A stretch of 25,241 nt of DNA from Bacteroidota bacterium (GCA_023433755.1 JAEYUA010000265.1:1-25241), one strand, 5' to 3'; positions 1-9,551 are shown, counted from the first letter of the stretch. Notes: generated by a model from the letters alone, not told the origin. Program-made: numbers and translations.

Positions 1-80
1 TTATAAGATACCCTGTCTTCCTTTCTATGCAGCCTTCCTGATCATTCTATATTATAAAAAAGCACCAAGGCCCAAAAGAA

Positions 81-1172
81 TTATGCCCGGGAAGAGAGCC
101 GTTGAAGTACCTGTAGGTACTTAAGCTTGTTTTCCCTGATTGAAAATTCACGGTCAACTTTTTTCCTGGCCTCCCTGCCCATGGCATGCCTCAGATTTTC
201 ATCTTCAAGTAATTTTGAAAGAGCATCCACCCACTCATCTTCAGTTTTTACCAGGAAACCGGAAACGCCATGATCCACTACCCTGAAATTGGCACCTATG
301 GCTGTTGCAACTGTTGGAATGCCCAGCGCCATGTATTGAATGGCCTTCAGCCCGCTTTTTCCAAGTACCCATTCTTCCTCAGGCAGAGGATATAAACCAA
401 TATCAATTTTTTTGAGGTTCCCGATCTCTGTTTCTTCTCTCCAGTCTATTGCCTCTATATCAAGTCCCTCCATTCTAACACCGGCATCACCTATCACAAG
501 AATATCGAATGCGAATTTTTTCTTCAACCGGTTCAAAACATTTTCAAGCAGGTAAAAATATTTTGAAGTGCTGAGGCTTCCGCTCCAGCCAAGTGTAAGC
601 CTGGATTTGGACACCTGCGGCAGGGGTATGTAACGTTCATCGGTATCTACAGTGGAAGAAATATCCGTTGTATGTTGATTGAATTTTTTTACAAATTCAT
701 CGAGATAGGGTGTGCAGGTGATTACATGGTCAGCCACCTTCATCATGTAAATTGGTTTCTTCCGGCCTTTGACCAGGGTAACCAGAGGGTGGGCTTTACT
801 GTCAACATTTTTTAAATACACCAGGTCATCAATATCATATACAATCTTCCTGCTCAACTTCCTGATCATCCATTCAAAAAAAGGAGGCCCAAAAGGGGTC
901 GCCCAGAGATGGAGATATATCACATCATATCGGTGCAATCTGAATAGATCCCCTACTCTTCTCAGGTAACCTGAAATGGTATAACCGATCTTTTTAAGAA
1001 GAAAACCTTTTTTGTAAATGACAGAAAAAAAGCCCTTGCTGATAAAAGGGCTCACATCCACCTGGTAACCCGCTGCCCTGAAATGCGGGTAATATTGTTC
1101 AAATTTCAACCGCTGGCTTGGAGCTACATCTTCAGGATAGGGACAAATAACGAGAATCTTTTTATCTGCCAT
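81..1172 (-). CDS. GT4-like glycosyltransferase
   Basis: Cytoplasmic glycosyltransferase, probably family GT4 (GT-B fold), adding one sugar to the lipid-linked repeat unit; donor and acceptor are unknown. I take the ATG at 1172 (363 aa, MADKKILVICPYP) because it lies 2 nt after the stop of the upstream asparagine-synthase-like gene. An in-frame GTG at 1196 would add 8 residues that overlap that gene. The N-terminal half has the opening strand ILVICPYP and a YDIDDLVYL motif typical of this subfamily. The C-terminal donor half has GWSGS, then GLKAIQYMALGIPTVATAIGAN near residues 274-295. The glutamate usual in the EX7E motif of other GT4 enzymes is Gln here (IQYM). It is the last gene of the run; the 80 bases beyond it hold only tiny ORFs and no obvious hairpin-plus-T-tract terminator. 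Confidence 0.85.
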   Translation of the reverse strand: MADKKILVICPYPEDVAPSQRLKFEQYYPHFRAAGYQVDVSPFISKGFFSVIYKKGFLLKKIGYTISGYLRRVGDLFRLHRYDVIYLHLWATPFGPPFFEWMIRKLSRKIVYDIDDLVYLKNVDSKAHPLVTLVKGRKKPIYMMKVADHVITCTPYLDEFVKKFNQHTTDISSTVDTDERYIPLPQVSKSRLTLGWSGSLSTSKYFYLLENVLNRLKKKFAFDILVIGDAGVRMEGLDIEAIDWREETEIGNLKKIDIGLYPLPEEEWVLGKSGLKAIQYMALGIPTVATAIGANFRVVDHGVSGFLVKTEDEWVDALSKLLEDENLRHAMGREARKKVDREFSIRENKLKYLQVLQRLSSRA

Positions 1173-1174
1173 GG

Positions 1175-3064
1175 TTATGCGAAATATTTTTTCCACCAGA
1201 ACTGGAATACCACAAGGGCCCAGATGGTTGCGTGGCTGTCACCAGGTGCTGATGAACGCAGCTTGTTTTTTAATTGCTTTACCGCTGCCGGATCAAAGAT
1301 TTGTTGCGCTTCCACAAAATCATCATTCAACAGGTCATTATCAATCATTGACCAGAGATCATTCCTGAGCCAGTCGAGCAAAGGAATCTCAAAACCTCTT
1401 TTTGGACGGTTGTATAATTCAGCAGGCAGCATTTTTCTGAATGCATCCTGTACGATCCTCTTTTTAAGCCCGTGCTTCAGTTTATAATCAACCGGCAAAC
1501 CAAAAGCAAAGGATACCACTTCCTGGTCGAGGAAGGGTGAACGGATTTCGAGACTGTTAGCCATGCTCATAAGATCAACCTTTGTGAGCATATCACTCAA
1601 CAAAACCAGGTTCATGTCTGCCAGAAGTACCTCGTTGAAATCATCTCCAATATTCTTGCTGAACTCTTTTTTGACCAAGTCTGAAAATCCAGGATCCAGT
1701 TTGGATTGCAGTTGGCTATTGATTAAAATTCCTGCTTCTTCTTTGGTCTGGAGTGAAGCCAGTTGCCAGTACCGGTCACCGTAAGAGAGATGCGCGGCCT
1801 TGCTGTAACGGTTCAATTGCCTGAACAGGTTGGTGAACTTATTTGACCTGCTCTGTGGCAGCAATTTCCATAAAGGTGCCAGGGTGGTAACGGCCTTTCC
1901 CTTCCAGTCTGGATTCCGCATTTTCCATTCCGCGTCGTGTTTGTTATAACCCGCGAAAACTTCATCACCGCCATCACCTGAAAGGGCAACAGTTACATGT
2001 TTTCTTGTATGATAACTGAGAATAAATTCAGGGATTGCTGAAGAATCGGCAAAGGGTTCATCCATGTATTCCAATACATCATGCACATGTTCCAGGAAAT
2101 CCTGGTTGCCCAGTGAAAAAACCGTATGGTTGGTATTCCATTTTTTGGCTACCAGGCTGGCATATTTTGTTTCATCGAAAAAGGGGTGATCCTTATAGCC
2201 AATCGAAAATGTATTGAGCTGTTTTGTATGTTGAGCAGCCAGCGCCACCACAACAGATGAATCAATGCCTCCGCTCAGGAATGCACCCAGCGGAACATCA
2301 GCGATCATGCGCAGCCGCACGGATTCATCCATCAGTTCCACCAGCTTTTTCTGAGCACTTCCGTAATCCAGCTTTTGATATTCGCCTGGCTGCGTGGTCA
2401 ATGAATAATACCGGTGTTCTTCTATCGTATTATTCTTTACTCTCAGGTAGGCGCCGGCATTAAGCTTTTTAACACCCTTCACCATACTGTAAGGTTGTGG
2501 CACATAATTCAACTGCAAATACACGGGCAATACCTTCCAGTCAATCTCACGGGGTATACCGAAAGCAAAAAGCGATTTCATTTCCGAGGCAAAAACCAGC
2601 GCATCCTGCGACTGGTAATAAAGCAAAGGTTTTTTCCCGAAACGGTCACGTACTATAAAAAGTTCTTTGGTATGGTGATCGTAAATGGCAGCAGCAAAAA
2701 AACCACGCAAGAGTATGAATGCTTCCTCACGTTTTTTTATAAAGAGTTTAAGAAAAACCTCCGTATCGGAACCTGTCTGGAAAGATTCACCCTGGAGGTG
2801 ATTTGCCTTCAGTTCCTGGTAGTTCAGTATCTCACCGTTGAAAATGATCACGTATCGTCCGCCATCACCATACATCGGCTGGTTGGATACAGCGGAAGTA
2901 TCGATAATGGAAAGACGGCAATGGCCTAAGGCGAGGTCCTCATCCTGGTAAACTGCGTTGCCATCAGGACCTCTTTTTTTCAGTGTATCCGTTGAAGGCC
3001 TGATATTGGAAACAAATTTCCTTCCCGCCCCATTGAATGCTATCGCTCCGTTAATACCACACAT
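1175..3064 (-). CDS. asnB: asparagine synthase (glutamine-hydrolysing)-like amidotransferase, canonical type
   Basis: 629-aa AsnB-type enzyme. The N-terminal class-II glutamine amidotransferase domain begins MCGINGAIAF with Cys2 as nucleophile and carries RGPDG (31-35) and an FNGEI-type loop (about 75-79). The C-terminal synthetase domain has the ATP-pyrophosphatase loop SGGIDSS (264-270), the MDEP motif (334-337) and SGDGGDE (362-368), all intact. The family adenylates a carboxylate and replaces the AMP with glutamine-derived ammonia. In polysaccharide loci such proteins (for example P. aeruginosa WbpS) are thought to turn uronic acids into uronamides, so a sugar carboxylate is as likely as aspartate; this is inference. 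The ATG shares one base with the stop of the FkbM gene (TGATG), and a glycosyltransferase follows after 2 nt. Confidence 0.88.
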   Translation of the reverse strand: MCGINGAIAFNGAGRKFVSNIRPSTDTLKKRGPDGNAVYQDEDLALGHCRLSIIDTSAVSNQPMYGDGGRYVIIFNGEILNYQELKANHLQGESFQTGSDTEVFLKLFIKKREEAFILLRGFFAAAIYDHHTKELFIVRDRFGKKPLLYYQSQDALVFASEMKSLFAFGIPREIDWKVLPVYLQLNYVPQPYSMVKGVKKLNAGAYLRVKNNTIEEHRYYSLTTQPGEYQKLDYGSAQKKLVELMDESVRLRMIADVPLGAFLSGGIDSSVVVALAAQHTKQLNTFSIGYKDHPFFDETKYASLVAKKWNTNHTVFSLGNQDFLEHVHDVLEYMDEPFADSSAIPEFILSYHTRKHVTVALSGDGGDEVFAGYNKHDAEWKMRNPDWKGKAVTTLAPLWKLLPQSRSNKFTNLFRQLNRYSKAAHLSYGDRYWQLASLQTKEEAGILINSQLQSKLDPGFSDLVKKEFSKNIGDDFNEVLLADMNLVLLSDMLTKVDLMSMANSLEIRSPFLDQEVVSFAFGLPVDYKLKHGLKKRIVQDAFRKMLPAELYNRPKRGFEIPLLDWLRNDLWSMIDNDLLNDDFVEAQQIFDPAAVKQLKNKLRSSAPGDSHATIWALVVFQFWWKKYFA

Positions 3065-3918
3065 CAGCGTTGCTGTTTTTTTTCGTTTACGGCAAGGGTA
3101 AGGTCATCATATTCAAAATAGCTGAAACCATTCCTTTCCAGGTGTGCATAGATCTGTTCCCGGATGTTGAACTCATCATGGATCTCTATGGCCAAAAATT
3201 TTGTGCGTGTAAGGATGGCATCCGCTTTTTCATTGGTGTCGAATAGAAAACGCTCACTGCCCTCGATATCTATCTTTACAAAATCAGCTTCTTCCCAACC
3301 CTGTTTTTCCAGGATCTCCCGGAAACCATAACCCTTGATGTCTGTAGCTGCAGCAGATTCACGCACTGTGAATGCTGCTTCCCTGTTGTCGCGAAAATCT
3401 CTTACTACTTCAAGGTTAGCCGTACGGTGCCAGAGACCACCTTTTATTAGTTCCTTAAGATGATAACCATTGGCAGTCATGTTTTTTTCAAGTTGCTGGC
3501 TATTACCCTCTTCCGGTTCAATGGTTACGATCTCTGCGTTTGGGAAATAAGCCTTGAAAAAAAGATCTGCATAGCCCACATTTCCACCCGCATCAATAAT
3601 ACGAAGCGGCATATCCTTATCAAATGTTTCGAGCAGCTTCTCCATGATTGGCCGGTAACAGCCCAGGGTGAAAACCTGGTTGAAGACACTGATATCACTT
3701 GAAGGAAAATGCCTGAAATAAATCCTGAATTCCTTTCCTTTAAACTGGTAGAGAAAGCTGCTTTCCTTGCCTGAAACCACTTCGATCCTGTAGTCCCTGC
3801 TGATCTCACCCAGTAATGACTGGTAGACCTTGCGATCTCTTTTCTCAAAATAGTTTTTTACAATCGGCCACTTTTTGATGGCGCTTTTTTTTATACCTAA
3901 AAAATACAATCCTGACAT
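3064..3918 (-). CDS. FkbM family SAM-dependent methyltransferase
   Basis: 284-aa protein with a C-terminal class-I methyltransferase fold of the FkbM family. The SAM-binding motif I is IIDAGGNVGYADLFF (residues 107-121), followed by the acidic strand end VTIEPEEGN (E134) and the FkbM hallmark VKIDIEGSE (about 214-222). FkbM enzymes usually O-methylate hydroxyls of sugars or secondary metabolites, so methylation of a glycan residue is the likely role; the exact position is not visible. The N-terminal 80 residues are basic and less conserved and may contact the acceptor. Both ends are coupled: the start ATG shares one base with the preceding glycosyltransferase stop, and the TGA shares one base with the following asparagine-synthase-like start. 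Confidence 0.88.
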   Translation of the reverse strand: MSGLYFLGIKKSAIKKWPIVKNYFEKRDRKVYQSLLGEISRDYRIEVVSGKESSFLYQFKGKEFRIYFRHFPSSDISVFNQVFTLGCYRPIMEKLLETFDKDMPLRIIDAGGNVGYADLFFKAYFPNAEIVTIEPEEGNSQQLEKNMTANGYHLKELIKGGLWHRTANLEVVRDFRDNREAAFTVRESAAATDIKGYGFREILEKQGWEEADFVKIDIEGSERFLFDTNEKADAILTRTKFLAIEIHDEFNIREQIYAHLERNGFSYFEYDDLTLAVNEKKQQR

Positions 3919-5132
3919 CAGCGGTAAATTTTTTCGTAGATAGTTTCAGCGATCGTATAAGAACGCTGTTGCTCCGCTACCCTGCGGATGGTCTTTCTCA
4001 ATGTTTCCCTGTCTGATTTCAGCAGTTCATCCATCTTTCTCACGGCCCTGTCATATTCATCGCGGTCAAGCGATTGTAATACATAACCAATATCTTTCTT
4101 TTCAATGAGATCCGAATCTATGGAAATGTCCTTCGTGATCAGCACCGGCAGCCCGACCGCCCAGTATTCACCATTCTTGATAGGGGTGCAATACAGTTTG
4201 GATGGTGTGGGGCGATAGGGTGAAAGTCCGAAGTCTGCTGCAGATAAATACACCGGCACCATATGGTGAGGTGATTTGATCAGCGTGAAAGATTCACGGG
4301 GTAAATTGAACTGCCTGCAATACTGATCCAGTTCAGCCGGAGGGATATCCGAAAGTAACAACACATGAAATCTTTCACCCCAGAATTTGAAAGCTGACTG
4401 GAAGAGTTCAAATACTTCTTCCTTTAAATAAAAATCCCCAAACTTTCCTGCATAAACGCATACCGTCTTCCCTTCGAAGCCCAGCTCTTTTCGGACGGAC
4501 GCCGCTTTGGCAGCATCATAGGAAAACTTTTCCAGGTCCACGCAAGCCGGTTTCACATCATAGTCGGGAAGGGAGATACCGAAACGTTTTTCAGTGTGGG
4601 CCACCATGGTGGCCGTAGTGGCAATGAGATGATCAGCGTGCAAGGCCTGTTTCTTTTCCAGGTTATCCAGGACCCTAAAGGCAAACTGGTCTTTATTCCA
4701 AACACCACATTCAAGCATGTATTCGGCGTGGGGTTCATAACTGTCAACCACCAGTTTCCGGCCCGTCATTTTTGAAAGCAGGTAGCCATAGCCGCCCGCA
4801 GGCGTACAGAATGTATGAATGTATTTGATGCCCTTTGAAAATACATAAGCGATATGTTTGACCAGGTTGAAGCCTGAGTAGAAATATTTTGATAAACCTG
4901 CACGACGGTAGGTTTCCGGAAGCAGGGTTATGTTGAAGGCTAACAGTTCTTTTCCGATCTTTTCAAGTTTAGCCCTGTCTGCATCAAGCCCTAATTTCTC
5001 CTGGGTGATCAGGTAGATCTTTCTGCCGGGGTTGACCTTATGAATAATTTTCAGGTAAGGAAGTGTATAGGACTGGATCAGCCCTTCTTCGAATCCCCAT
5101 TGTGTTACGACCAGGATATTGCCTTTGCTCAC
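3918..5132 (-). CDS. GT4-like glycosyltransferase
   Basis: 404-aa predicted GT-B glycosyltransferase without signal peptide or clear membrane span. The acceptor half includes HTFCTPAGGYGYLLSK and VVDSYEPHAEYM (about 128-139). The donor half starts near VCVYAGKFGDFY (about 224-235) and ends with PIKNGEYWAVGLPVLIT, where E322 fits the conserved glutamate that contacts the donor in GT4 enzymes. The start is a GTG at 5132, overlapping the preceding GT2 stop by 4 nt (GTGA). No in-frame ATG matches the conserved N-terminal strand ILVVTQWGFEEG, so the GTG is well supported. The sugar and linkage are unknown. It sits between two GT2 genes and an FkbM methyltransferase, consistent with building and decorating one repeat unit. 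Confidence 0.85.
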   Translation of the reverse strand: MSKGNILVVTQWGFEEGLIQSYTLPYLKIIHKVNPGRKIYLITQEKLGLDADRAKLEKIGKELLAFNITLLPETYRRAGLSKYFYSGFNLVKHIAYVFSKGIKYIHTFCTPAGGYGYLLSKMTGRKLVVDSYEPHAEYMLECGVWNKDQFAFRVLDNLEKKQALHADHLIATTATMVAHTEKRFGISLPDYDVKPACVDLEKFSYDAAKAASVRKELGFEGKTVCVYAGKFGDFYLKEEVFELFQSAFKFWGERFHVLLLSDIPPAELDQYCRQFNLPRESFTLIKSPHHMVPVYLSAADFGLSPYRPTPSKLYCTPIKNGEYWAVGLPVLITKDISIDSDLIEKKDIGYVLQSLDRDEYDRAVRKMDELLKSDRETLRKTIRRVAEQQRSYTIAETIYEKIYR

Positions 5133-5947
5133 TTGCTGAATATTTTGGGTACTACTTTCAATGCATCAGAAACTTTGCCGGCTGCAAGGTAAGACAAGCC
5201 CATGATCCGGATGATCCTCCATTTGAGGTAACGGATGTTAGCCTTTAATGCGCCCGGATGCTGCTTCACAAAACTGTAAAACGTCCAGTAACCTTTTTCC
5301 AATCCGCGGAGATTGCTCATCGCGGAATTGCCTGAGACCCGGTAACTGTAAACCAGGTCTTTAATGTAACCATATACCTGCGGCTGCTGGCCGGCTACAT
5401 AAGTAAAGAATAAGAGGTCTTCCACATGTGTCACCCCTTCCCTGAAACGGTAATCTACTCCTTCCTTCCTGCGCAAAAAAAGAGATGGGTTACAGAAGGC
5501 GCTTTCATCTATTCTTGAAAATGCATGAAAAGGATTGCCTTTAAAACCCGCTTCCCAGGTTCGCTGCACACCTTCTTCATTAAAAAATTCCACACTGCCC
5601 CCGATCATATCTATCAAAGGGTTGGCTTCAGCAAAAGACACACGACAGCCAATACTGTTCAAGGGCAACATATCATCGGCATCAAGAAAGGTCAGGTACT
5701 TTCCTTTCACATGGGAAAGCGCCAGGTTACGTGCAGCGCTTACGCCTTTGTTAGACTGAGAAAATAATTTTATCCTGGGATCATTAAAAGAACGGACCAC
5801 TGAAGCACTTGCATCAGCGCTGCCATCATCAGTTACCAGCAGTTCCCAATTGGTATATGACTGCGCCAGCAAAGACCCGATGGATTGCTGCAGGTATTTC
5901 TCTGCATTGTACACCGGCATGATTACAGAAACCAATGGAGTATCCAT
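5129..5947 (-). CDS. GT2 family glycosyltransferase
   Basis: 272-aa inverting GT-A transferase of family GT2. It begins MDTPLVSVIMPVYNAEKYLQ, has the nucleotide-binding aspartates in VTDDGSADAS (D40, D41) and the metal-binding DxD-type motif FLDADD (D89, D91, D92). The C-terminal 60 residues are basic and may sit against the membrane face, but no true transmembrane segment is visible. It is expected to act in the cytoplasm on the undecaprenyl-linked oligosaccharide; donor sugar and linkage cannot be read from sequence. The start ATG shares one base with the preceding GT2 stop (TGATG). The two adjacent GT2 proteins share the family layout but differ beyond the core motifs, so they look like separate transferases rather than a recent duplication. 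Confidence 0.9.
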   Translation of the reverse strand: MDTPLVSVIMPVYNAEKYLQQSIGSLLAQSYTNWELLVTDDGSADASASVVRSFNDPRIKLFSQSNKGVSAARNLALSHVKGKYLTFLDADDMLPLNSIGCRVSFAEANPLIDMIGGSVEFFNEEGVQRTWEAGFKGNPFHAFSRIDESAFCNPSLFLRRKEGVDYRFREGVTHVEDLLFFTYVAGQQPQVYGYIKDLVYSYRVSGNSAMSNLRGLEKGYWTFYSFVKQHPGALKANIRYLKWRIIRIMGLSYLAAGKVSDALKVVPKIFSK

Positions 5948-6873
5948 CAGATCTTCATCAGTTTTTTAATCCGCACAGCATTGGCATAACCAAAGAGACC
6001 GGACAGGGTTTTGAATTTGCTACCACCGAAATTTCCAAAACCACCCAGGTTGAACTGCTTCAGGGCTTTTTGAGAATATGGAAGGATTTCAGGGTAAGAA
6101 TAAGTGAGTATGGTCAGAGCCATTTTACAGGCATATCTTGATTTTTCGCTGTTGTCCTTTTCAAGCATGTAGCCGATGGCCTTGCATCTTGATTCAAGCG
6201 CCGACAATCTTTTACTAAGCTGGGGCTTATAGGTTTTTGCCGATGCCACACCTTTACGGTAATAACAAATGGCATCAGGGCAATAAATAACGGTATCAGC
6301 ATGGATCACCATGCGGGTGAAATATTCAAAATCTATATTCAGGAAAAGTTTTTCATCATAATACCTTCCTGCTTTTTCCATGATATGCCTTGGTATCAGG
6401 TAACCATGATTGGGCATCATGGTTTCAAAAGCCCAGAGGTTGTGCAACCATTCTACCTGGGTACCGCTGAAATAAATAGCTTCTTCGGTGAACTTCGCGT
6501 CATCAATGCTGTTGTTGAAGAAAGCCCATTTACAAACCGCCACACTATTATTTCCTGCTTCCTGCAAAGCTTTGACCTGGATCCTGATCTTATCTTTATC
6601 CATCAGGTCGTCGGCGTCGAAAAACTGGATATAATCACCTGAGATATGATCCAGCCCTGTATTGGTAGCCGCGCACTGACCACCATTCTCCCTTTGAAAA
6701 ATCCGGATGCGCGGGTCTGTATAAGTTTGAAGTATTTCCCAACTGTTGTCAGTGGAACCATCATCTACTGCTATCAGTTCCCAGTTAGTATGGGTCTGGT
6801 TCAACAGGGACTGGATGGCTTCCCTGAGATAAGGAGCGGCATTATACACGGGCATTACTACGGAAACCAGCAT
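5947..6873 (-). CDS. GT2 family glycosyltransferase
   Basis: 308-aa GT-A family GT2 transferase. Evidence is the start MLVSVVMPVYNAAPYLREAI, AVDDGSTDNSW (D37, D38) and the catalytic-site DxD-type motif FFDADD (D86, D88, D89). The acceptor region follows, containing FETMMPNHGYLIPR and LNIDFEYFTRMV, of the kind seen in O-antigen GT2 enzymes. It has no signal peptide. The ATG at 6873 lies inside the end of wzx, giving a 32-nt overlap, the longest in the operon. I keep this start because the residues LVSVV form the first strand of the fold, which a later methionine (codon 7) would remove. The donor sugar is unknown. Confidence 0.9.
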   Translation of the reverse strand: MLVSVVMPVYNAAPYLREAIQSLLNQTHTNWELIAVDDGSTDNSWEILQTYTDPRIRIFQRENGGQCAATNTGLDHISGDYIQFFDADDLMDKDKIRIQVKALQEAGNNSVAVCKWAFFNNSIDDAKFTEEAIYFSGTQVEWLHNLWAFETMMPNHGYLIPRHIMEKAGRYYDEKLFLNIDFEYFTRMVIHADTVIYCPDAICYYRKGVASAKTYKPQLSKRLSALESRCKAIGYMLEKDNSEKSRYACKMALTILTYSYPEILPYSQKALKQFNLGGFGNFGGSKFKTLSGLFGYANAVRIKKLMKI

Positions 6874-8311
6874 ATCGGATATTTTTTAGGAAACTAAGGG
6901 AACGTTTATACTCAGCCTTGAAGAAAGACATCAGCAGGGTGACGGCTATGAACACAAGAGCAAGTGTTTTCAGGATCATGTCTATCCACATATTACTGCT
7001 CCAGTTCAGTTCTACAAGGAAAACAGAAAGAGCAAAAAGGAAAATAAAGAGCAGGGCATCTTTCCCGAAGTGGAAACCGATCTTATAAAACCTGCGCGAA
7101 AAATAATATCCCGCTATTACAATGAGCAGGTGACCGATCAGTGATGCGTTAACTGCACCAAATTGCAGGAACCTGGGTGTAAGAACAGCATTCAGCACCA
7201 GTACTGCAGAAAAACCGATGATCAGCGTAACGGTACTCAGAAATGATTTTTTGGCATAAATGATTCCCAGGCTGCTGAAATTGATCAGGCTTAAAGGAAT
7301 CGCTGAAAACAGGAGATAGGGAAGGATCCTTTCTGCCCCTTCATATTTTTGTCCGCCCAGGATGTTCACCAGCAAGGGAGATACAATCACGATCATGCAG
7401 GCGACCGTGCCAATGAAAAAAATATAGGTGCTCTGGAGCCTGGCAAAAAATTGCGCGGCCCCTTCTTTATTCCAGATGCTGAAGGCCAGGGGACCAAAAG
7501 ACATGTCGAATGCTGTGATCACCAGGGAAAGCAGGGTTGACAAGCGCACTGAAAAATTATACACTCCGTACAGGTTATCATCATTGAGGTAGTGTGTCAG
7601 GAAAAAGCGGTCGAGATAAGACCGTGAAAGACCCAGGAAAAAAACCAGCATCCAGGGAAATCCATACTTCAGCATGGATATGAACAGCGGCCTGTCAAAT
7701 AACAGCCTGATGTAACCACTTGCCAGTACTGCGGAAATGATAGCTACGGAAAGCTGGCTGAAAAAAATGACCTGGAAAATAAACCGGAATCGGATCTCAT
7801 CTGCTATAAGCAAAGGACCAAGTAAAAACAGGACGGTGCCGATGGTATTGGCAAGAAAATAAAACTTCTGCCTTTTCCATTTGAACCAGCTCAGGAAAAA
7901 ATTATTCAGTGCAAGAACGGGTATGGTCATCAGTACATAAGGCAGCGAATCACCATACACATCCGGCACACTGATGATGGCCAGGAGAAGAGAGGGAAAA
8001 AGGGAAGCGACACCCACCACCACCAAGCTCACGATCAGCACACAAAAAAAAGCGATCGAAAAAACCTTGCGGTGATGTTTTTTTTCCTCTGAATCAAATA
8101 TAAATCTTGCTACAGAGCTGTCGAGACCCAGCACGAAAACGCCAGCCGCGATGGTATAGAAAATTACATAGTTGGAATAATAGCCAAATTCGCTCACGGT
8201 AAGTGCATGAGCGATGATGGGAAGCACAATGATCTGCAGGAATCTTGATATGCCGAACCCGATTCCGTAAACCAGGGAATCCTTGAAAAGGTTTTTGATC
8301 CAGCCTGTCAT
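6842..8311 (-). CDS. wzx: Wzx-type O-antigen/polysaccharide flippase
   Basis: 489-aa, very hydrophobic inner-membrane protein with about 12-14 predicted membrane segments, the only multi-spanning protein in the window. The layout (start MTGWIKNLFKDSLVYGIGFGI, then alternating hydrophobic stretches and short charged loops) fits the MATE/MOP superfamily polysaccharide transporters. Such proteins flip the undecaprenyl-diphosphate-linked repeat unit from the cytoplasmic to the periplasmic leaflet. The hydrophobic blocks run through the whole protein and it lacks the large periplasmic loop expected of a Wzy polymerase, so I call it Wzx. The ATG overlaps the previous stop by 4 nt (ATGA). A Wzx in this position implies a Wzy-dependent export route, matching the Wzc-type kinase at the start of the run. 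Confidence 0.88.
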   Translation of the reverse strand: MTGWIKNLFKDSLVYGIGFGISRFLQIIVLPIIAHALTVSEFGYYSNYVIFYTIAAGVFVLGLDSSVARFIFDSEEKKHHRKVFSIAFFCVLIVSLVVVGVASLFPSLLLAIISVPDVYGDSLPYVLMTIPVLALNNFFLSWFKWKRQKFYFLANTIGTVLFLLGPLLIADEIRFRFIFQVIFFSQLSVAIISAVLASGYIRLLFDRPLFISMLKYGFPWMLVFFLGLSRSYLDRFFLTHYLNDDNLYGVYNFSVRLSTLLSLVITAFDMSFGPLAFSIWNKEGAAQFFARLQSTYIFFIGTVACMIVIVSPLLVNILGGQKYEGAERILPYLLFSAIPLSLINFSSLGIIYAKKSFLSTVTLIIGFSAVLVLNAVLTPRFLQFGAVNASLIGHLLIVIAGYYFSRRFYKIGFHFGKDALLFIFLFALSVFLVELNWSSNMWIDMILKTLALVFIAVTLLMSFFKAEYKRSLSFLKNIRYAGFRSNARV

Positions 8312-9549
8312 GATACTTCCTGGAATACCGCAGCCAGTTCTTTTTTAAGATTATTGATATAGATCTCCGAGCCCTTGGTGATTGAATGATATTCCACTAC
8401 CCACTCGCGTGATTTGGCGCCCACCTGCTTCCCAAGTTCCCTGTCAAAATAAAACCTGGCGATCTGTTCAGCAATGTCCTCCGGCTCCAGTACAGAAATC
8501 ACAGGATGCCATGGATATAACTGTTTCATCACGGTTTCATCCACATAACAGAAAGTAGGTTTGCCGCAGGCCATGCCTTCCACAACGATTGACCCGAACC
8601 ATCCTGTGGCAAATTCATCCGTATTGATATCAGAAATAGTATAATAATCCATGAGTTGCTGACGAGGAAAACCTTCCGGGGTGGGTGGCTTCAGCCATAC
8701 AATATTTGAATCAAGGCCCAATGAACGGATGATCTCTTTGGCAACAGGAATCTCTACGGAATAAATCCTGTCGGGCATGGCGATGCAGACATCTTCCACA
8801 TTGTACTTCTTCTTGAAGATCGCCAGCCCTTTAAAAAGCGCGTCGTTGCCTTTCCAGTGGCCGGAATCCACCAATGCCCTGTTCTTCCTGATCACAAGTC
8901 GTGAAGGATGGAAGATGATAAAATTGAAAGGCTCCAGTTGTTTTTTATTGTAGTCGTCGATCCTGCTCCATGGATCTTCTGTAGCTTTCACCACGTCGAG
9001 GTCCATTAGTATGGGGAAATAGCAATTAGCGATCCTTTCTTTTGCAACACCGATTTCTTTCAAAGCATTCGCGAAGGGATAAAATGGCTGAGTAAATATT
9101 TTAGTGCAACTCCTGATGCCCTTCCTCTGCATATACCCGATATATTCCCATACGATCCTGTCCTTGAAAGTTTTGAATTTGAAAGCAAATTTTTTAGGGA
9201 AAGGCACGGTTGTAAGATCAGAGCCGGTTGAATAAAAAATGGTATACCCCTTTATTTCAGGGGCCATAACAGGTCCCAGGTCTGAAAGGAAAACAACATC
9301 ATATTTATTCAATTCCCGGATAAAAGAACGGTCCCTCTTTTTCAGGTAGGGAAGCGTATTCCATTTGGGTGAAACATGGATCCAGTCCGGGTAATTGCCG
9401 GCCAGTTCAGGATCATCACTTTCAGGCTTATGCTGAAAATCCACCTGGTCGTGGAGGTATAAATGAGCTTCGATACCCAGCGAATTTCTTAACGCTTTCG
9501 CCAGGGTATAAAAATTATTGCACATGTTCCCATAGAGGGCCACTTTCAT
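8308..9549 (-). CDS. GT4-like glycosyltransferase
   Basis: 413-aa predicted GT-B glycosyltransferase. The start is taken as ATG at 9549 (MKVALYGNMCNNF), 2 nt after the HisF-like stop; a TTG two codons upstream is possible but weaker. The acceptor half has VALYGN, VVFLSDLGPVM and IFYSTGSDLT. The donor half has FIIFHPSRLVIRKNR (about 211-225) and ends with GSIVVEGMACGKPTFCYVDE, where E324 fits the GT4 donor-binding glutamate. No signal peptide or membrane span is visible. It lies directly between the WbpG/HisH/HisF set and wzx, so it may transfer the amidinated sugar that set produces; this is inference from order only. Specificity is unknown. Confidence 0.8.
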   Translation of the reverse strand: MKVALYGNMCNNFYTLAKALRNSLGIEAHLYLHDQVDFQHKPESDDPELAGNYPDWIHVSPKWNTLPYLKKRDRSFIRELNKYDVVFLSDLGPVMAPEIKGYTIFYSTGSDLTTVPFPKKFAFKFKTFKDRIVWEYIGYMQRKGIRSCTKIFTQPFYPFANALKEIGVAKERIANCYFPILMDLDVVKATEDPWSRIDDYNKKQLEPFNFIIFHPSRLVIRKNRALVDSGHWKGNDALFKGLAIFKKKYNVEDVCIAMPDRIYSVEIPVAKEIIRSLGLDSNIVWLKPPTPEGFPRQQLMDYYTISDINTDEFATGWFGSIVVEGMACGKPTFCYVDETVMKQLYPWHPVISVLEPEDIAEQIARFYFDRELGKQVGAKSREWVVEYHSITKGSEIYINNLKKELAAVFQEVS

Positions 9550-9551
9550 AT

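Noticed and set aside
1..80. A terminator or a further gene after the last glycosyltransferase.
   Set aside because: Minus-strand starts here run only a few codons (for example six codons from ATG at 45), and I found no stem followed by a T-tract.
2414..2929. A 171-codon plus-strand open frame opposite the canonical asnB-like gene.
   Set aside because: It is antisense to a strongly conserved coding region, has no recognisable domain and no independent support.
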